64,000 nucleotides of DNA from Triticum aestivum (lineage: Eukaryota; Streptophyta; Magnoliopsida; Poales; Poaceae), in the NCBI RefSeq assembly GCF_018294505.1, contig NC_057801.1, positions 196,514,445 through 196,578,444 of the forward strand. Direction: 5' to 3'. This document shows positions 45,777 through 56,246 of the stretch, one piece after another. The notes beneath the pieces are model-generated. The model saw only the letters and a program-made list of their open reading frames with translations. It had not been told where the DNA came from and searched no databases. Both the position numbers and the translations under genes were made by a program. Each line of letters begins with the position of its first letter. The first letter of the stretch is position 1.

Positions 45777-47580
45777 CTCTGTTGTGGCTCCCGTCCTGTT
45801 TTTAATTCCTGCGCATGTACCATGCCTCGGAGAGGCATTAAAACTTATGTTTGATGTTGTGATAACAGCATCGACTATAATATTTGCTTTTGAATTCCCT
45901 AAAATTCACATTATTCCTTCCTGCTTGCTTATGTTCTACGCCAGCAGAGCCCGGCCCCGCGCATAACTCAGCTGCCGTTGGCCCCGACCGGAAACCAGGA
46001 CGGGACCAAGGAGTGAGGGGCTATGTGGCAAGTTAGGCTCCTGAGTCACGATGCTCAGGAGTCCCCCTTGGCGCTCGAACCGCAAGCAGGGAGGCGAGAT
46101 GTGGATGGATTTGCCATTCTACGTCTGCAGAGCCCAGTCCCGCGCATACCTCAACCGCCGTTAGCCTTTCGGAACTAAGGGGTGAGGGGCTACGTGACCA
46201 GTTAGGCTCCTGAGTCGCGATGCTCAGGAGTCCCCCTTGACGCTCAATCGGCCTTCGTACCTTGGCTCCGCGCGGGGAGGGGCGCGCGACGAACCAGGCC
46301 CGAGGAGGCTTGGCCAGGCGAGGTGCGTCTGGGCGGGACCCAGGCGCAGCTCCCGTGCCCAGCCCCTTCGCGTGGCACTCCCGAGGGGAGGCGTTGCGAC
46401 AAGGCCAAACACTGAGCTTTGGGCTCCCAGAGGTTGATGCGGCCCGAAGGCCACCCTCAGTTGTTTATCACCAGCGCGGAGCATAGCGCTTCCATATGCA
46501 TACGGGAATAGCCGCTCCTCGGCAGTGTCGTCAGCCAGCACGGAGCATGGTGCTTCCACTGGTGCGTGGGAGGGGGCTCCCCTCTGGGAGGAGCCCCCGG
46601 GGCGTATAAAGCCCCACCCTGACACGTGGCTGGCACGGTAGGGCTGGACGAGGTGTATCTGGGCACCCGTGAGCCAGCGCGGGACTCACAGGGCCCTACC
46701 TCAAGGCGGGTTGCCCCTGGCTTTGGGCCTTACCTTCGAGTGTGTTCCTGCAATTTTGGCCAGATGCCGATGCTCTACGTCTTCGGGTCTCGGTTCTCGG
46801 GCTGGTCTTAGCCGTCGCTGGCAAGCCAGGTCGCGATGCCATGGACAAGACCAGAGGGTGAGGGCCGGAGAACCGGTAGGAGCCCTGAGTCGCGATGCTC
46901 AGGCACCCCCCTCCCTTTAACGTGCAAGCTGGGTTAGATGTAGCAACTCTACGTCCTCGGGTCCCGGCTCTCGGGCTGGTCTCAGCCGTCGCTGGCAAGC
47001 CAGGTCGCGATGCCATGGACAAGACCAGAGGGTGAGGGCCGGAGAGCCGGTAGGAGCCCTGAGTCGCGATGCTCAGGCGCCCCCTGTTTAACGCGCAAGC
47101 TGGGTTAGATGACGAAACTCTACGTCCTCGGGTCCCGGCTCTCGGGCTGGTCTCAGCCGTCGCTGGCAAGCCAGGTCGCGATGCCATGGACAAGACCAGA
47201 GCGTGAGGGCCGGAGAGCCGGTAGGAGCCCTGAGTCACGATGCTCAGGCACCCCCCCTTTAACGCGCAAGCTTCCGTCACCCAGAAAAAGGCACCAAATA
47301 ACAAGCATGATGGAATGAAAGCATAGTCCTAAGAAAAACGCAAGAAGGGTACATGCTGCTGGGACTGGCCCGATCGGCTTGGGGATGATGCTGCCCGGGG
47401 GGTGCCCCCAATAGGATAAGCTAAGGACATGAAATAAAAGGGATACATGCCGCAGGGACGGACCCATGCGGCTTGGGAATAATGTGGCCCTAAAGGCACT
47501 CCCAGCCGGAAACGAAACATAAAGATATCACCTGATGATGTTGGGGATGAAGGGGTGTTGGTGTAGCAGACTCGGTGGGC
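45777..47580. repeat. Tandem repeat block with short palindromes, in place of RNase H and integrase
   Basis: The palindrome CCTGAGTCRCGATGCTCAGG occurs five times, starting at about 46038, 46207, 46884, 47058 and 47229; successive spacings are about 170 except for one 677-base gap. Around it a unit of about 172 bases is repeated at least three times between 46760 and 47270 (CTACGTCCTCGGGTCCCGGC, GCTGGCAAGCCAGGTCGCGA, CAAGCTGGGTTAGATG). The minus-strand ORF 46696-47304 is just the repeat read in one open frame. No gene is seen in this stretch. Confidence 0.8.
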
Positions 47581-48042
47581 TGCGGGAGCCGATCCGCACG
47601 AGCCCCCAGGCCCGGGGGCCTCGGGAGGATCCGGAGGCACTGGCGGCTCCTCACGGGCCATCTCCATCTCTGCCAGGGCTGCGGCGTGCCTGACCTCTTG
47701 AGCCTCCAGGATGGCCCTCATGAGATGCTGGTGCGCAGCAACCGCGTTTGGCAGGCCGTAAGGCATGCGCACGTAGCTGTGGGGCGGACCCTCGCAACGT
47801 CCCACTCGCGAGGGCCAGAGGCGCTCTTGAGACGCGGCTCGGTTGAGCCCTGGTATGTCAATGCAGACGCGCAGCCCACCATCCTCGCCTGGATGGGGGG
47901 CCACAGCGGGTAGGCAGTGGCTGCCTCTCATGACCCTTGACTCATGTAACTCCTGAATGGCCTTGCTGACGAACTCCTGAGGGTTTGGCCCTCCTTGCCT
48001 TGCTCCTTCTTGAGGGAAACGTGCTTCGAAGCACGCCTCCAC
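47581..48042 (-). pseudogene. Reverse transcriptase remnant of Tat element 2
   Basis: On the minus strand, FVSKAIQELHESRVMR, LRVCIDIPGLNRAASQE and RMPYGLPNAVAAHQHLMRAI resemble the fingers and palm of Gypsy reverse transcriptase (compare KDKSWRLCVNFKDLNKA and MPFGLKNAGATYQRM at 20025-21926). Between the last two blocks most of the domain is missing, and the YVDD catalytic motif is absent. It is a deletion relic that cannot polymerise DNA. Confidence 0.7.
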
Positions 48043-48141
48043 TTGGTGCCCAAGCGCCTCCCTCGTGACCTTGGCGAGGTCGGCGGCCCTCGAGGGGAGA
48101 GCCCCTAAGCCCGGCCTGAGGAGGGCGCCGGGCGCGCTTCC

Positions 48142-49578
48142 CTATGCGATGGAAGGAGGCTCCTCCTCACCAGGCGCGGGTCCTGAGGGGCCTGCCTCCT
48201 GAGGAGCCGGGCCGGTCGATGTCTTCTTCTTCTTGGGTGCAGCCTCGGAAGGCCTCCTGCTGCTGCGGTCTGGGTCTTCTAGTGATGCGGCCTGAAAGGC
48301 TCGCTCCAGGGAGCACACTGCGTCTCTCTCTTCGCAGGGCACCGTGATGACCCCGCCGCTTCCTGGCATCTTGAGGACGTTGTAGCCGTGGTGGGTTACG
48401 GTCATGAACTTGGCCAGTGCCGGGTACCTGAGGATGGCGTTGTACGGCAGGCGAATGTGGGCGATGTCGAAGTCGATGAGCTCGGTGCGGTAATTGTCGC
48501 GAGCCCCGAAGGTGACAGGAAGGCGGACCTGCCCGATCGGGACCGTGGAGCCATCGGTGACTCTGGAGAAGGGCTTGGTTGGCTGAAGCTGACTATAAGG
48601 CACTTGAAGATTGTTGAATGTTTCCACGGACAGGACGTTGAGCCCTGCCCCGCCGTCGATGATGGTCTTGGTGACTAGCACGTTGCTGATGATTGGGGAA
48701 CAAAGCATCAGGAGGACTCTGGCTGTGGCCGCGCACTTGAGCTGATCCGCTGAGCTGAACGTGATGGCGCACGCCGACCACCTGAGAGGGCGCGTGGCCT
48801 CGAGCTTGGGGAGGACTGCATTCACTTCACAGGCAAACTTCTTGAAGATGCGCTGAGAGGCTGGGGCTTGAGCTCCGCCTAGGATGCAGGCGATCGCACG
48901 CGGTTCCTGGAAGCCCCCAGCCCCCTCGTCCTGATGACGGTCCTCATTTCTCCTTGACTGTGGCGGCAGCGGAGGGAGGCCTGCATTCCCCTGCGGGCGA
49001 TCCTCGCGAGGCTGATCCCTCCAGCCTCCCTCGCGAAGCGGGTCTTGCCAGCGGTCCTCGCGAGGTTGGTCACGCCACCCTTGGCGCGGGCCGCGGTCTT
49101 CCCAGCATCCTGCATTTCTTCCTCCTCCTCGGTCGTAGCCCCGGTCGCTGCGCTCGGGGCATCTGCCGACCCTTCCTTCGCGCACGGCCCGGAGCTCTTG
49201 GCATTCATTGGTGTTGTGGGTGTGGAGGTCATGGTACACGCAGTACCGACTGCCCTTGGAGGACTCGGGCTGATCTCTGCCTCGCTTGGTGTCTGGCTCG
49301 GCCGCGAGCATGGCAGCCCCCTTGCGCTTCACGTCCTTGGCCTTGGGCTTCTTCTCTTCGGGATCCACGGCAGGCAGCTCGAGGAGGGAGAGGCGCCCCT
49401 CCTCAGCCCTGGCGCACTTGGTCGCCAAGTTGAACAGCTCCAAGGAGGTGCACAGATCTTCATGCATCGCCAGCTCCTCCTTCATCTTGACGTCGCGCAC
49501 GCCGCCGGAGAAGGCAGAGATGATGGCCTCCTCCGTTACCCTGGGGATCTTGAGGCGTGCGCTGTTGAAGCGCTGGAT
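48142..49578 (-). pseudogene. Gag C-terminal part and aspartic protease of Tat element 2
   Basis: Open from the TAG at 49576-49578 to the stop at 48142. It begins with the end of the capsid-like domain (LKIPRVTEEAIISAF, LAMHEDLCTSLELFNLATKC), then a zinc-binding-like motif (YCVYHDLHTHNTNEC), an Arg/Gly/Asp-rich repeat region (REDRWQDPLREGGWRDQP), and a retropepsin with an intact active site TIIDGGAGLNVLSVETF and the later motif NAILRYPALAKFM. This protease keeps the Asp-Gly-Gly that element 1 lacks. The C-terminus is Pro/Lys-rich and ends before the reverse transcriptase relic. Unlike pol, this part looks maintained. Confidence 0.85.
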
Positions 49579-50600
49579 CTACTTCTGCAGGGTTTCCCCT
49601 GGCTGTTGCTTGATTCGGCGCATGTCACTCATGGCGGGTGGCCGGTCGCGAGTACCCTGGAAGTTGGCGATGAAGCGGGTGCGCATCTCGTCCCAGGAAG
49701 AGATCGTGCCTGGGGCCAGATTCAGGTGCCAGGTACGGGCTCCGTCCTTGAGCGCCATGGGAAACCAGTTCGCCATGACCTTTTCGTCCCCGTTGGCAGC
49801 CTCGATGCCCAACTCGTAGAGTGGAGGAACTCCGCAGGGTCAGCTGTGCCGTCGTAGTGAGGAGGCAGGTCTAGCTTGAAGTTGGCGGGCCACGCGACGC
49901 TGCGCAACTCGGAGGCGAAGGCGCGGCAGCCCGCCATGGCTGCGGCGGGGCTTGGACGATGGAGAGCTTTGTCCTGCGGGTCTCCATGCGCCGCGGCTGG
50001 AGGCAGCGCAAGGTCTTGACATGCTGGAGCACGGAGCGCTCGGGCAGCTTCTCGTGGGCGAGGGACTTCTTGGCAGCTCTGCTCTTGCCGCGCTGGCGCC
50101 TGGCGGAGCGGGTTCCACCCAGGGGCCGCGCGCCTTGGGGCCAGGGCGCCTTCTTGAGGAGGAGGTGGGTGAGGCGCCCCAGGAGCTTCATCGCCTGCGC
50201 GGGATGGGGTGCGGTGCAGCGAGAAGGACGGTGCGGGGGCGCCTCCAGCTGCGCGGACGAGCTCGGCAACTCGGTCGAGCCATTCTTCGTAGACGTCGTC
50301 GATGGGGCGGTAGCGCAGGAGCTCATTTGCCGCGATGAGCGCAGCTCGGGCCTCCATGGCCGCGCGGGGCGCGCGTGACGAAGAACCAGCGGGGGTGAGC
50401 AAAGGTGTGGCGGTGCGGCCGTCCCGCCTCATGGACGGGTGCTGGGATGATGCTAGCTGCTCGTTCCCCGCCGGGCCGGTGGCGGCGTTGACGGCAGGTG
50501 ACGGGGAACGACGAGGGCGCCCGCCGGAGGGAGCCGTCTGGGCGACATGGGAGGCGAGGGCGGCTCGGCGCTCGGCGCGAGCCCGATGACCGTCAGACAT
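49579..50600 (-). pseudogene. Gag N-terminal part of Tat element 2
   Basis: The ATG at 50600 begins MSDGHRARAERRAALASHVA, then an Ala/Pro-rich region and the start of the gag domain (SVAWPANFKLDLPPHYDGTA). A frameshift near 49820 leads to the Retrotrans_gag core (NWFPMALKDGARTWHLNL, ISSWDEMRTRFIANFQGT, RRIKQQPGETLQK) and a TAG at 49576-49578 separates it from the rest. Gag forms the particle that packages the element RNA. Confidence 0.83.
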
Positions 50601-50649
50601 GGTTGCGGTGGTCGGGGAAGAGCAAGACGGCGGAAGGCAAATTCCGGTG

Positions 50650-50671
50650 CACCCCTACCTAGCGCGCCAAA
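50650..50671 (-). other. Primer-binding site of Tat element 2
   Basis: Directly inside the 5' LTR the minus strand reads TTTGGCGCGCTAGGTAGGGG. Position and form suit a primer-binding site; the tRNA is not assigned. Confidence 0.6.
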
Positions 50672-51578
50672 TGTCGGATTTCGGGTTCCGGCAGACCCTT
50701 GAGGTTCGAACACTGGGGTGCACACGGAGATTCAACCCTCTGTCGTCTCGCACCTCGCCGAATCGCTGGGACCTAAACTACTAAACAGAACAGCACAAGA
50801 GACACAAGATTTATACTGGTTCAGGCCACCATTGTTGTGTAATACCCTACTCCAGTGTGTGGTGTGGTGGATTGCCTCTTGGGCTGATGAGGAACAATAC
50901 AAGGAAGAACAGCCTCGTGAGGGTCTGTTCTTGGCTGGTGCGATGAACGGATGAGAGGGGTTCAGTCGCTCTAACTACTGGTTTCTTGATGAGGATCCAG
51001 ATGCCTCTGCCCTGGGGGTGGCTAGTCCTATTTATAGGCGAAGGCCCTGGGCCTCTTCCCAAATATTGAGCGGGAAGGGCACCAACAATTGGCCATTTTG
51101 AAGGGGAATAGCGGGTACACTTATCCTGACTAAAGTTGGTCCTCGCCTGCCAAAGGCTCTGGTGATGACGCCGGCTTGGACTCCACGATGACTCCCTTCC
51201 AGCCGTTGGGCAGGTCTTGGTCTTGTTGCACCGAAATGGACGCCTTTGCTTGATACTCTCGCCTGCGCTTGCTCCCTTTGCACCAAAGAGGAAGGGAGGA
51301 CACTGCGCGGGCTGGCGCCCGATTGGCGCCCTTGGTCGTCATGGCTTTCTTATGGGCACCTCGCGAGGTACCCTGCCTTGAACTCTCCGCCTCCTCATGA
51401 GCCAGCCTGACGAGGCCGTGCCTGAGGAAGCTCCTTGTCGTCCGCCCCGCGAGGCTTGGCCCCTCGCGAGGGTCTTGAGCTTGCGTTGGTGAAGATGGGC
51501 TGTGTTGGGCCTCCTTTGAGCCATGCTGCAGGCCGTAGGCAGGCAAGTTTGTGGACCCCCGTTCCCAGAATGCCGACA
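50672..51578 (-). repeat. 5' LTR of Tat element 2 (907 bp)
   Basis: TGTCGGATTTCGG...TGCCGACA, identical in length to 42062-42968 and close in sequence. Followed by the duplication cacgc. Confidence 0.92.
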
Positions 51579-51696
51579 CACGCTCCCGACAAGCATCAAC
51601 CGATCCTTCTCCATCTTGCGGTGGCGCAACCCCGACCGGTCCTTCTCTATCTGACACTGGCACAAACCCGACCATTCCTTCACCTCCCTGATGATG
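51579..51696 (+). pseudogene. CACTA second ORF, exon 5, main part
   Basis: With one copy of cacgc the exon reads HAPDKHQPILLHLAVAQPRP and TRPFLHLPDD and ends at GT 51697 in phase with exon 6. Confidence 0.7.
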
Positions 51697-52815
51697 GTAA
51701 GTTTTCCCAAGTGTTTTGCTTAACAAATGCATACTTAGCTTAAGAAATGACCTACTTAGCTCCAAAATGACCTATACTTAGCTTATTTTCCTCGAAAATG
51801 TTAGAATAACCTTACTTACCTCCAAAATGACATATTCTACCTAGGATAGCTATAAATGACCTATACTTAGCATTTTTTCCTCCAAAATGACTTGATATGC
51901 TTTGTTAGCTAGAATGGCATAACTACATAGGATAGCTCAATAATGATCTATAGCTAGCTTAGCTAGTTCATTTATGACATAATTAGCTCAGTTAGGTTAA
52001 AAAAATGGCATAACAACCCAGGATAGCTCAACAATGATCTATAATTAGCTTAGCTACTTCATTTATGACATAATTAGGTCACTTAGGTAAAAAAATGGCA
52101 TAATAACCTTGGTTTAGCTCCAAAATGACCTATACTTAGCTTATTTTCCTCAAAAATGACATAATAACCTTACTTAGCTCCAAACTGACATACTTTACCT
52201 AGGATAGCTATAAAATGACCTATAGTTATCCTTTTTTTCCTCCTAAATGACTTAATATGCTTAGTTAGCTGAAAAATGTCATGACTACCTAGAATAACTA
52301 AATAATGATATGTACTTAGCTTACCTAGTTTATTTATGACATAATTAGCTTACTTAGGTAAAAATGGCATAATAACCATGGTTTAGCTCCAAACTATCAT
52401 ATAATTAGTTTATTTTCCTCCAAAATGACGAAATAACCTTACCTGGCTCCAAAATGTCCAATTTTAACTAGGATAGCTCTAAAATGACCTACACTTACCA
52501 TTTTGTCCTCCAAAATGAATAAATATGCTTAGTTAGCTCAAATGCCTAACTACCTAGGTTAGCTCCAAAATGACCTATTTACCTAGCTTAGCTCTAAAAT
52601 GACCTGCACACTTGGCATTTTTACCTACGTTGGCTAAAAAATGGCATTTTTACCTACCTTAGTTAGAAGAAGAAGAAGATAAAGAAGAGGAGAGGAGAAA
52701 AAGAAAGAGAAGATAAATTCTTCTTGTTCTTTTTCTTCTTCTTTTTCTTCTTTTTCTTCTTTATCTTCTAGCTAGTCTTCTTCTTCTTCTAACTTTCATC
52801 TTTCCTAATTTGCAG
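51697..52815 (+). repeat. Intron 5 of the CACTA second ORF, filled with degenerate tandem repeats
   Basis: From about 51735 to 52650 the motifs TTAGCTCCAAAATGACCTA, TAGCTTATTTTCCTC and GACATAATTAGCT alternate in diverged tandem copies. A 134-bp purine/pyrimidine inverted repeat is at 52661-52794. The intron ends at TTTGCAG (52815). Confidence 0.7.
52661..52794. repeat. Purine/pyrimidine inverted repeat near the intron end
   Basis: AGTTAGAAGAAGAAGAAGA at the left end is the exact reverse complement of the right end (52776-52794). The left arm is nearly pure purine, the right arm nearly pure pyrimidine, so a long hairpin or triplex could form. Confidence 0.8.
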
Positions 52816-52994
52816 ATTTGCTTGAGATGAGGAAGCTTGCATTGATGAATTGTACTCTTCCACTTGTGCTTCCTTTTGTTTATGGAAACTTGTTGGATAT
52901 GTATGTATGGAAATGTTGTTGGAAACCATTGTATGTTGTTGGAAACTTGTATATGTCCATCTTGTTGGAAACTTATTGTTGGTATGCTTATTGA
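52816..52994 (+). pseudogene. CACTA second ORF, last exon
   Basis: Joined in phase to exon 5 it gives DDDLLEMRKLALMNC and a hydrophobic end (PLVLPFVYGNLLDMYVW), stopping at TGA 52992-52994. The TTGTTGGAAACTT repeats here (52880-52975) look like UTR, so the true stop may be earlier. A GT microsatellite follows (53010-53041). Confidence 0.5.
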
Positions 52995-53103
52995 AATTAG
53001 TTTGAATATGTGTATGTGTATATGTGTGTGTGTGTGTGTGTGAAATTCTGTCAAATTGAATGAATTTAAGAAAAACCAGGAAAAACAGAGGCTATATAGC
53101 CAC

Positions 53104-53566
53104 TTTCCCGTCTACTAGCAGACGGCAAAGGTCTTTGCCATCAGCTAGCAGACGGCAAAGCTGCCACGTGGCGGCTACCTGTACAACCTGGTGTGTACTA
53201 GGCTGGCCTGTTTGGCAGATTTGACGTCAGCCAGTAGACGGCAAAGGCCTTTGCATCTTTGTCGTCTGCTGGCTGACGGCAAAGATGCAAAGGCCTTTGT
53301 AGTCTGCTTGCTGACGGCAAAGCATGCTGTTAACCACTTAATGGACCAGAACTACCATATGTGTCGTCCAGGCTCTTTGTCTTTTGCCAGCAGACGGCAA
53401 AGGCCTTTGCATCTTTGCCGTCCACCAGAAGATGGCAAAGAGGCCTTTGCCATAGCCTATTCAGTCGGATCTGTTGTCGTCTGCTGGCTGAGAGCAAAGC
53501 CCTTTGCCGTCCACCTAGCATGCCTTTGCCGTCAGCCATGGCTGGCGGCAAAGTGCCTGATTCCTG
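53104..53566 (+). repeat. CACTA 3' subterminal repeats (GACGGCAAAG / CTTTGCCGTC)
   Basis: The ten-base motif GACGGCAAAG and its reverse complement recur many times with spacers such as GGCCTTTGCATCTTTGCC and CTGCTGGCTGACGG. Such arrays of short motifs in both orientations are the transposase-binding subterminal regions of CACTA elements. ORFs 53191-53598 and 53330-53650 are repeat artefacts. The array ends in GATTCCTG without a visible TAGTG. Confidence 0.75.
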
Positions 53567-53867
53567 CAATGATACATATTGAATGTGGGAGCAATTAGCT
53601 AGACTAGCTCCATGCAGAGCATTGTAGACATAGAAATTTGCAAAATACATACGGATCTGAATGTGGCGGACTTGTTGACTAAACTTCTCTCACAAGCAAA
53701 ACATAATCACACCTTAGTACTCTTTGGGTGTTAATCACATGGCGATGTGAACTAGATTTTTAACTCCAGTAAACTCTTTGGGTATTAGTCACATGGCAAT
53801 GTGAACTATGGGTGTTAATCACATGGCGATGTGAACTAGATTATTGACTCTAGTGCAAGTGGGAGAC
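53567..53867 (+). pseudogene. 3' end of a Copia polyprotein and 3' untranslated region (Angela/BARE/WIS type)
   Basis: Contains a recognisable RNase H tail, DLNVADLLTKLLSQAKH, the counterpart of the Copia 'ADPLTKPL' motif, with stops around it. Three diverged copies of TTAATCACATGGCGATGTGAACTA follow, then the polypurine tract AAGTGGGAGAC directly before the LTR. The upstream part of pol is missing. Confidence 0.75.
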
Positions 53868-54918
53868 TGAAGGAAATATGCCCTAGATGCAATAATAAAG
53901 TTGTTATTTTATATTTACTTATTCATGATAAATGTTTATTATTCATGCTAGAATTGTATTGATCAGAAACTTAAATACATGTGTGAATACATAAACAAAT
54001 ACCATGTCCCTAGTAAGCCTCTTCTAGACTAGCTCCTTGATCACAGGTGGTTAAGGTTTCCCAGCCATGGACCTGAGTTGTCATTTGATAACGGGATCAC
54101 ATCATTAGGAGAATGGTGTGATGGACAAGACCCATCCGTTAGCTTAGCATAATGATCGTTCAGTTTATTGGTATTGCTTTCTTCATGTCAAATACATATT
54201 CCTTCGCCTATGAGATTATGCAACTCCCAGATACCGGAGGAATGCCTTATGTGCTATAAAACATCACAACGTAACTGGGTGATCATAAATATGCTCTACA
54301 GGTATCTTCGAAGGTGTTTGTTGAGTTGGCATAGATCAAGATTAGGATTGGTCACTCCGAGTATCGGAGAGGTATCTTTGGGCCCTCTAGGTAATACACA
54401 TCATAAGCTTGCAAGCAAATGACTAAGGATTTAGCCACGAGGTGATGTATTACGGAACGAGTAAATAGACTTGTCAGTAACAAGATTGAACTAGGTATGA
54501 AGATACGGACGATCGAATCTCGGGCAAGTAACATACCGATGGAAAAAGGGAATTACATATGTTGTCATAACGGTTCGACCGATAAAGATCTTCGTAGAAT
54601 ATGTAGGAGCCAATATGGACATCCAGGTTCCGCTATTGGTTATTGACCGGAGAGGTGTCTAGGTCATGTCTACATAGTTCTCGAACCCTTAGGGTCCGCA
54701 TGCTTAACATTCGTTGACAATATAGTGTTATATGAGTTATGTGATTTGGTGACCGAATGTTATTCGGAGTCCTGGATGAGATCATGGACATGACAAGGAG
54801 TCTCGAAATGGTTGAGAGGTAAAGATTGATATATAGGATGATGGTATTCGGACATCGGGTGTGTTTCAGAGGGTACCGAGTACTTATTGGGTCATCGGAA
54901 AGGAGTTTCGGGCACCCC
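53868..54918 (+). mobile_element. Truncated 3' LTR of a BARE/Angela/WIS-type Copia element
   Basis: Starts TGAAGGAAATATGCCCTAGA, the familiar start of this LTR group in Triticeae, and continues with GAGATTATGCAACTCCCAGA and GATCGAATCTCGGGCAAGTA blocks. It is cut after CACCCC (54918) by the next element; the remaining LTR is not seen. Confidence 0.85.
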
Positions 54919-56246
54919 TGAAAGTGCTAGTTATCGACTGGAGGGGGTGAATAGGCAATTTTTATGAAAGTCTTCAAAACATGAAAGTTTCGAAGACAAA
55001 CATGAAAACAGGACCTATAAACACGCAGCGGAAGATGAACTATGCTAGACAAGCCATAGTTAGACAAGTATGAAACTAAAGCATGATGACTAGCAGCAGC
55101 TAGGTAGTAGGATCAGGATGGAAGATGGTATGAAGCCAATCAGAACAAGTAGTCACACCGTGAAGTCAAACAGGCATAGCAATCAGGCAATGACTTCACA
55201 AAGATGACTCTAAGTAAGGAGAGTAAGAGATAGAACGAGTGCATTGTGAAGACAAGGATTTGTTCGACCAGTTCCAGTTGTTGTGACAACTGTACATCTG
55301 GTTAGGGAAGCTGAGATTGAACTCAGAAGACCGTGTCTTCACCTTATTCCCCTTGAGCTAAGGACACACAATCCCCGCCCAATCACTCTGGTAAGTCTTC
55401 AAGGTAGACTTCCAAACCTTCACAGACTTCATTCATCGGCAATCCACAATTACTCTTGGATGCTCAGAACGCGACGCCTAACCAGCTGGAGGATTCACAT
55501 TCCTCAAGTGTAACAAGTCTTCAGATCACGCAGACAGAAAGACTTCAGCGATGCCAAACACTCTTTGGGCTCTGGGTGTTTTGGGCTTTGTCCTCACAAG
55601 GATTTCTCTCTCAAACTCTTCGGAGGTGGGTTGCTCTCAACGACAAAAGCCGTGCACTAACTCTGAGCAGCCACCAATTTATGGTGTAGGGGGTGGGCTA
55701 TTTATAGCCACTGGCAACCCGACCTGATTTGTCCGAAATGACCCTGGGTCACTAAGGAACTGACACGTGTCACAACGGTCAGATTTCAAACACACGCGAC
55801 AGCTTGACTTGGGCTACAAGTAAAGCTGACTCATGCGGCTCTGGATAAGATGTGCTCTCATTGTCTTTGCTCGAAGACATAGGAATTTGGTTGAGCATCA
55901 CTTCAGTCACTCTGACTTTGTTCAGTTGGACCACACTTAAAAGTGCGGCGCTTCCTATGACTCAACAAATAAGAAAAGAAACAACGAAACCACTAAGTCT
56001 TCGTGCTCCATAGTCTTCACTCAATGTCTTCTTCTGTCATAGTCTTCAATGTGAATATCTTCATGTACCACCATTATCTTCAATGTCTTCATACATTTTT
56101 AGGGGTCATCTCCGGTAGGTAAACCGAATCAAAGAGGGACTACTACCTGTGTTATCCTGCAATTCTCACAAACACATTAGTCCCTCAACCACGTTTGTCG
56201 TCAATACTCCAAAACCAAACTAGGGGTTGCACTAGATGCACTTACA
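54919..56246 (-). repeat. 3' LTR (1328 bp) of the truncated minus-strand element
   Basis: TG/CA ends on the minus strand (TGTAAGTGCATC...GCACTTTCA). Rich in GTCTTC/GAAGAC motifs. ORFs within (55283-55513, 55456-55689) have no domain. Confidence 0.82.

Larger units (their letters stand above)
42062..51578 (-). mobile_element. Tat-lineage Gypsy element 2, polymerase-deleted, with antisense gene
   Basis: Two LTRs of exactly 907 bp (42062-42968 and 50672-51578) and a perfect duplication cacgc (42057-42061, 51579-51583). Gag and protease run on the minus strand (48142-50600), a reverse transcriptase remnant follows, and RNase H and integrase are absent. In their place lies a tandem repeat block (about 46010-47270). 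The convergent antisense gene is kept on the plus strand (43245-45776). It is a second family of the same lineage as 14518-24495: LTR sequence and length differ and coding is far more GC-rich. Confidence 0.9.
32838..53566 (+). mobile_element. Second CACTA transposon, 3' part, split by two LTR elements
   Basis: The DNA on both sides of the Athila element (33730-41071) and the Tat element (42062-51578) forms one transcription unit with six exons encoding a Transposase_24-like protein, followed by GACGGCAAAG/CTTTGCCGTC subterminal repeats (53104-53566). This second ORF downstream of the transposase gene is typical of plant CACTA (En/Spm) elements. The first ORF (TNP2 transposase) and the 5' end are absent, presumably displaced to the left. 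The sequence breaks at GATTCCTG (53566) where a CACTA terminus would be expected within a few bases, and Copia DNA follows. Confidence 0.75.

Noticed and set aside
46696..47304. 202-codon minus-strand ORF as a gene
   Set aside because: It is the 172-bp tandem repeat read in an open frame; the protein repeats exactly as the DNA does and has no domain.
52761..53054. Minus-strand ORF with a His/Thr repeat
   Set aside because: It is a translation of the GT microsatellite at 53010-53041 and the adjacent AT-rich DNA.
55283..55689. Plus-strand ORFs in the 54919-56246 LTR
   Set aside because: They overlap in two frames within an LTR, have no motif and run against the element orientation.
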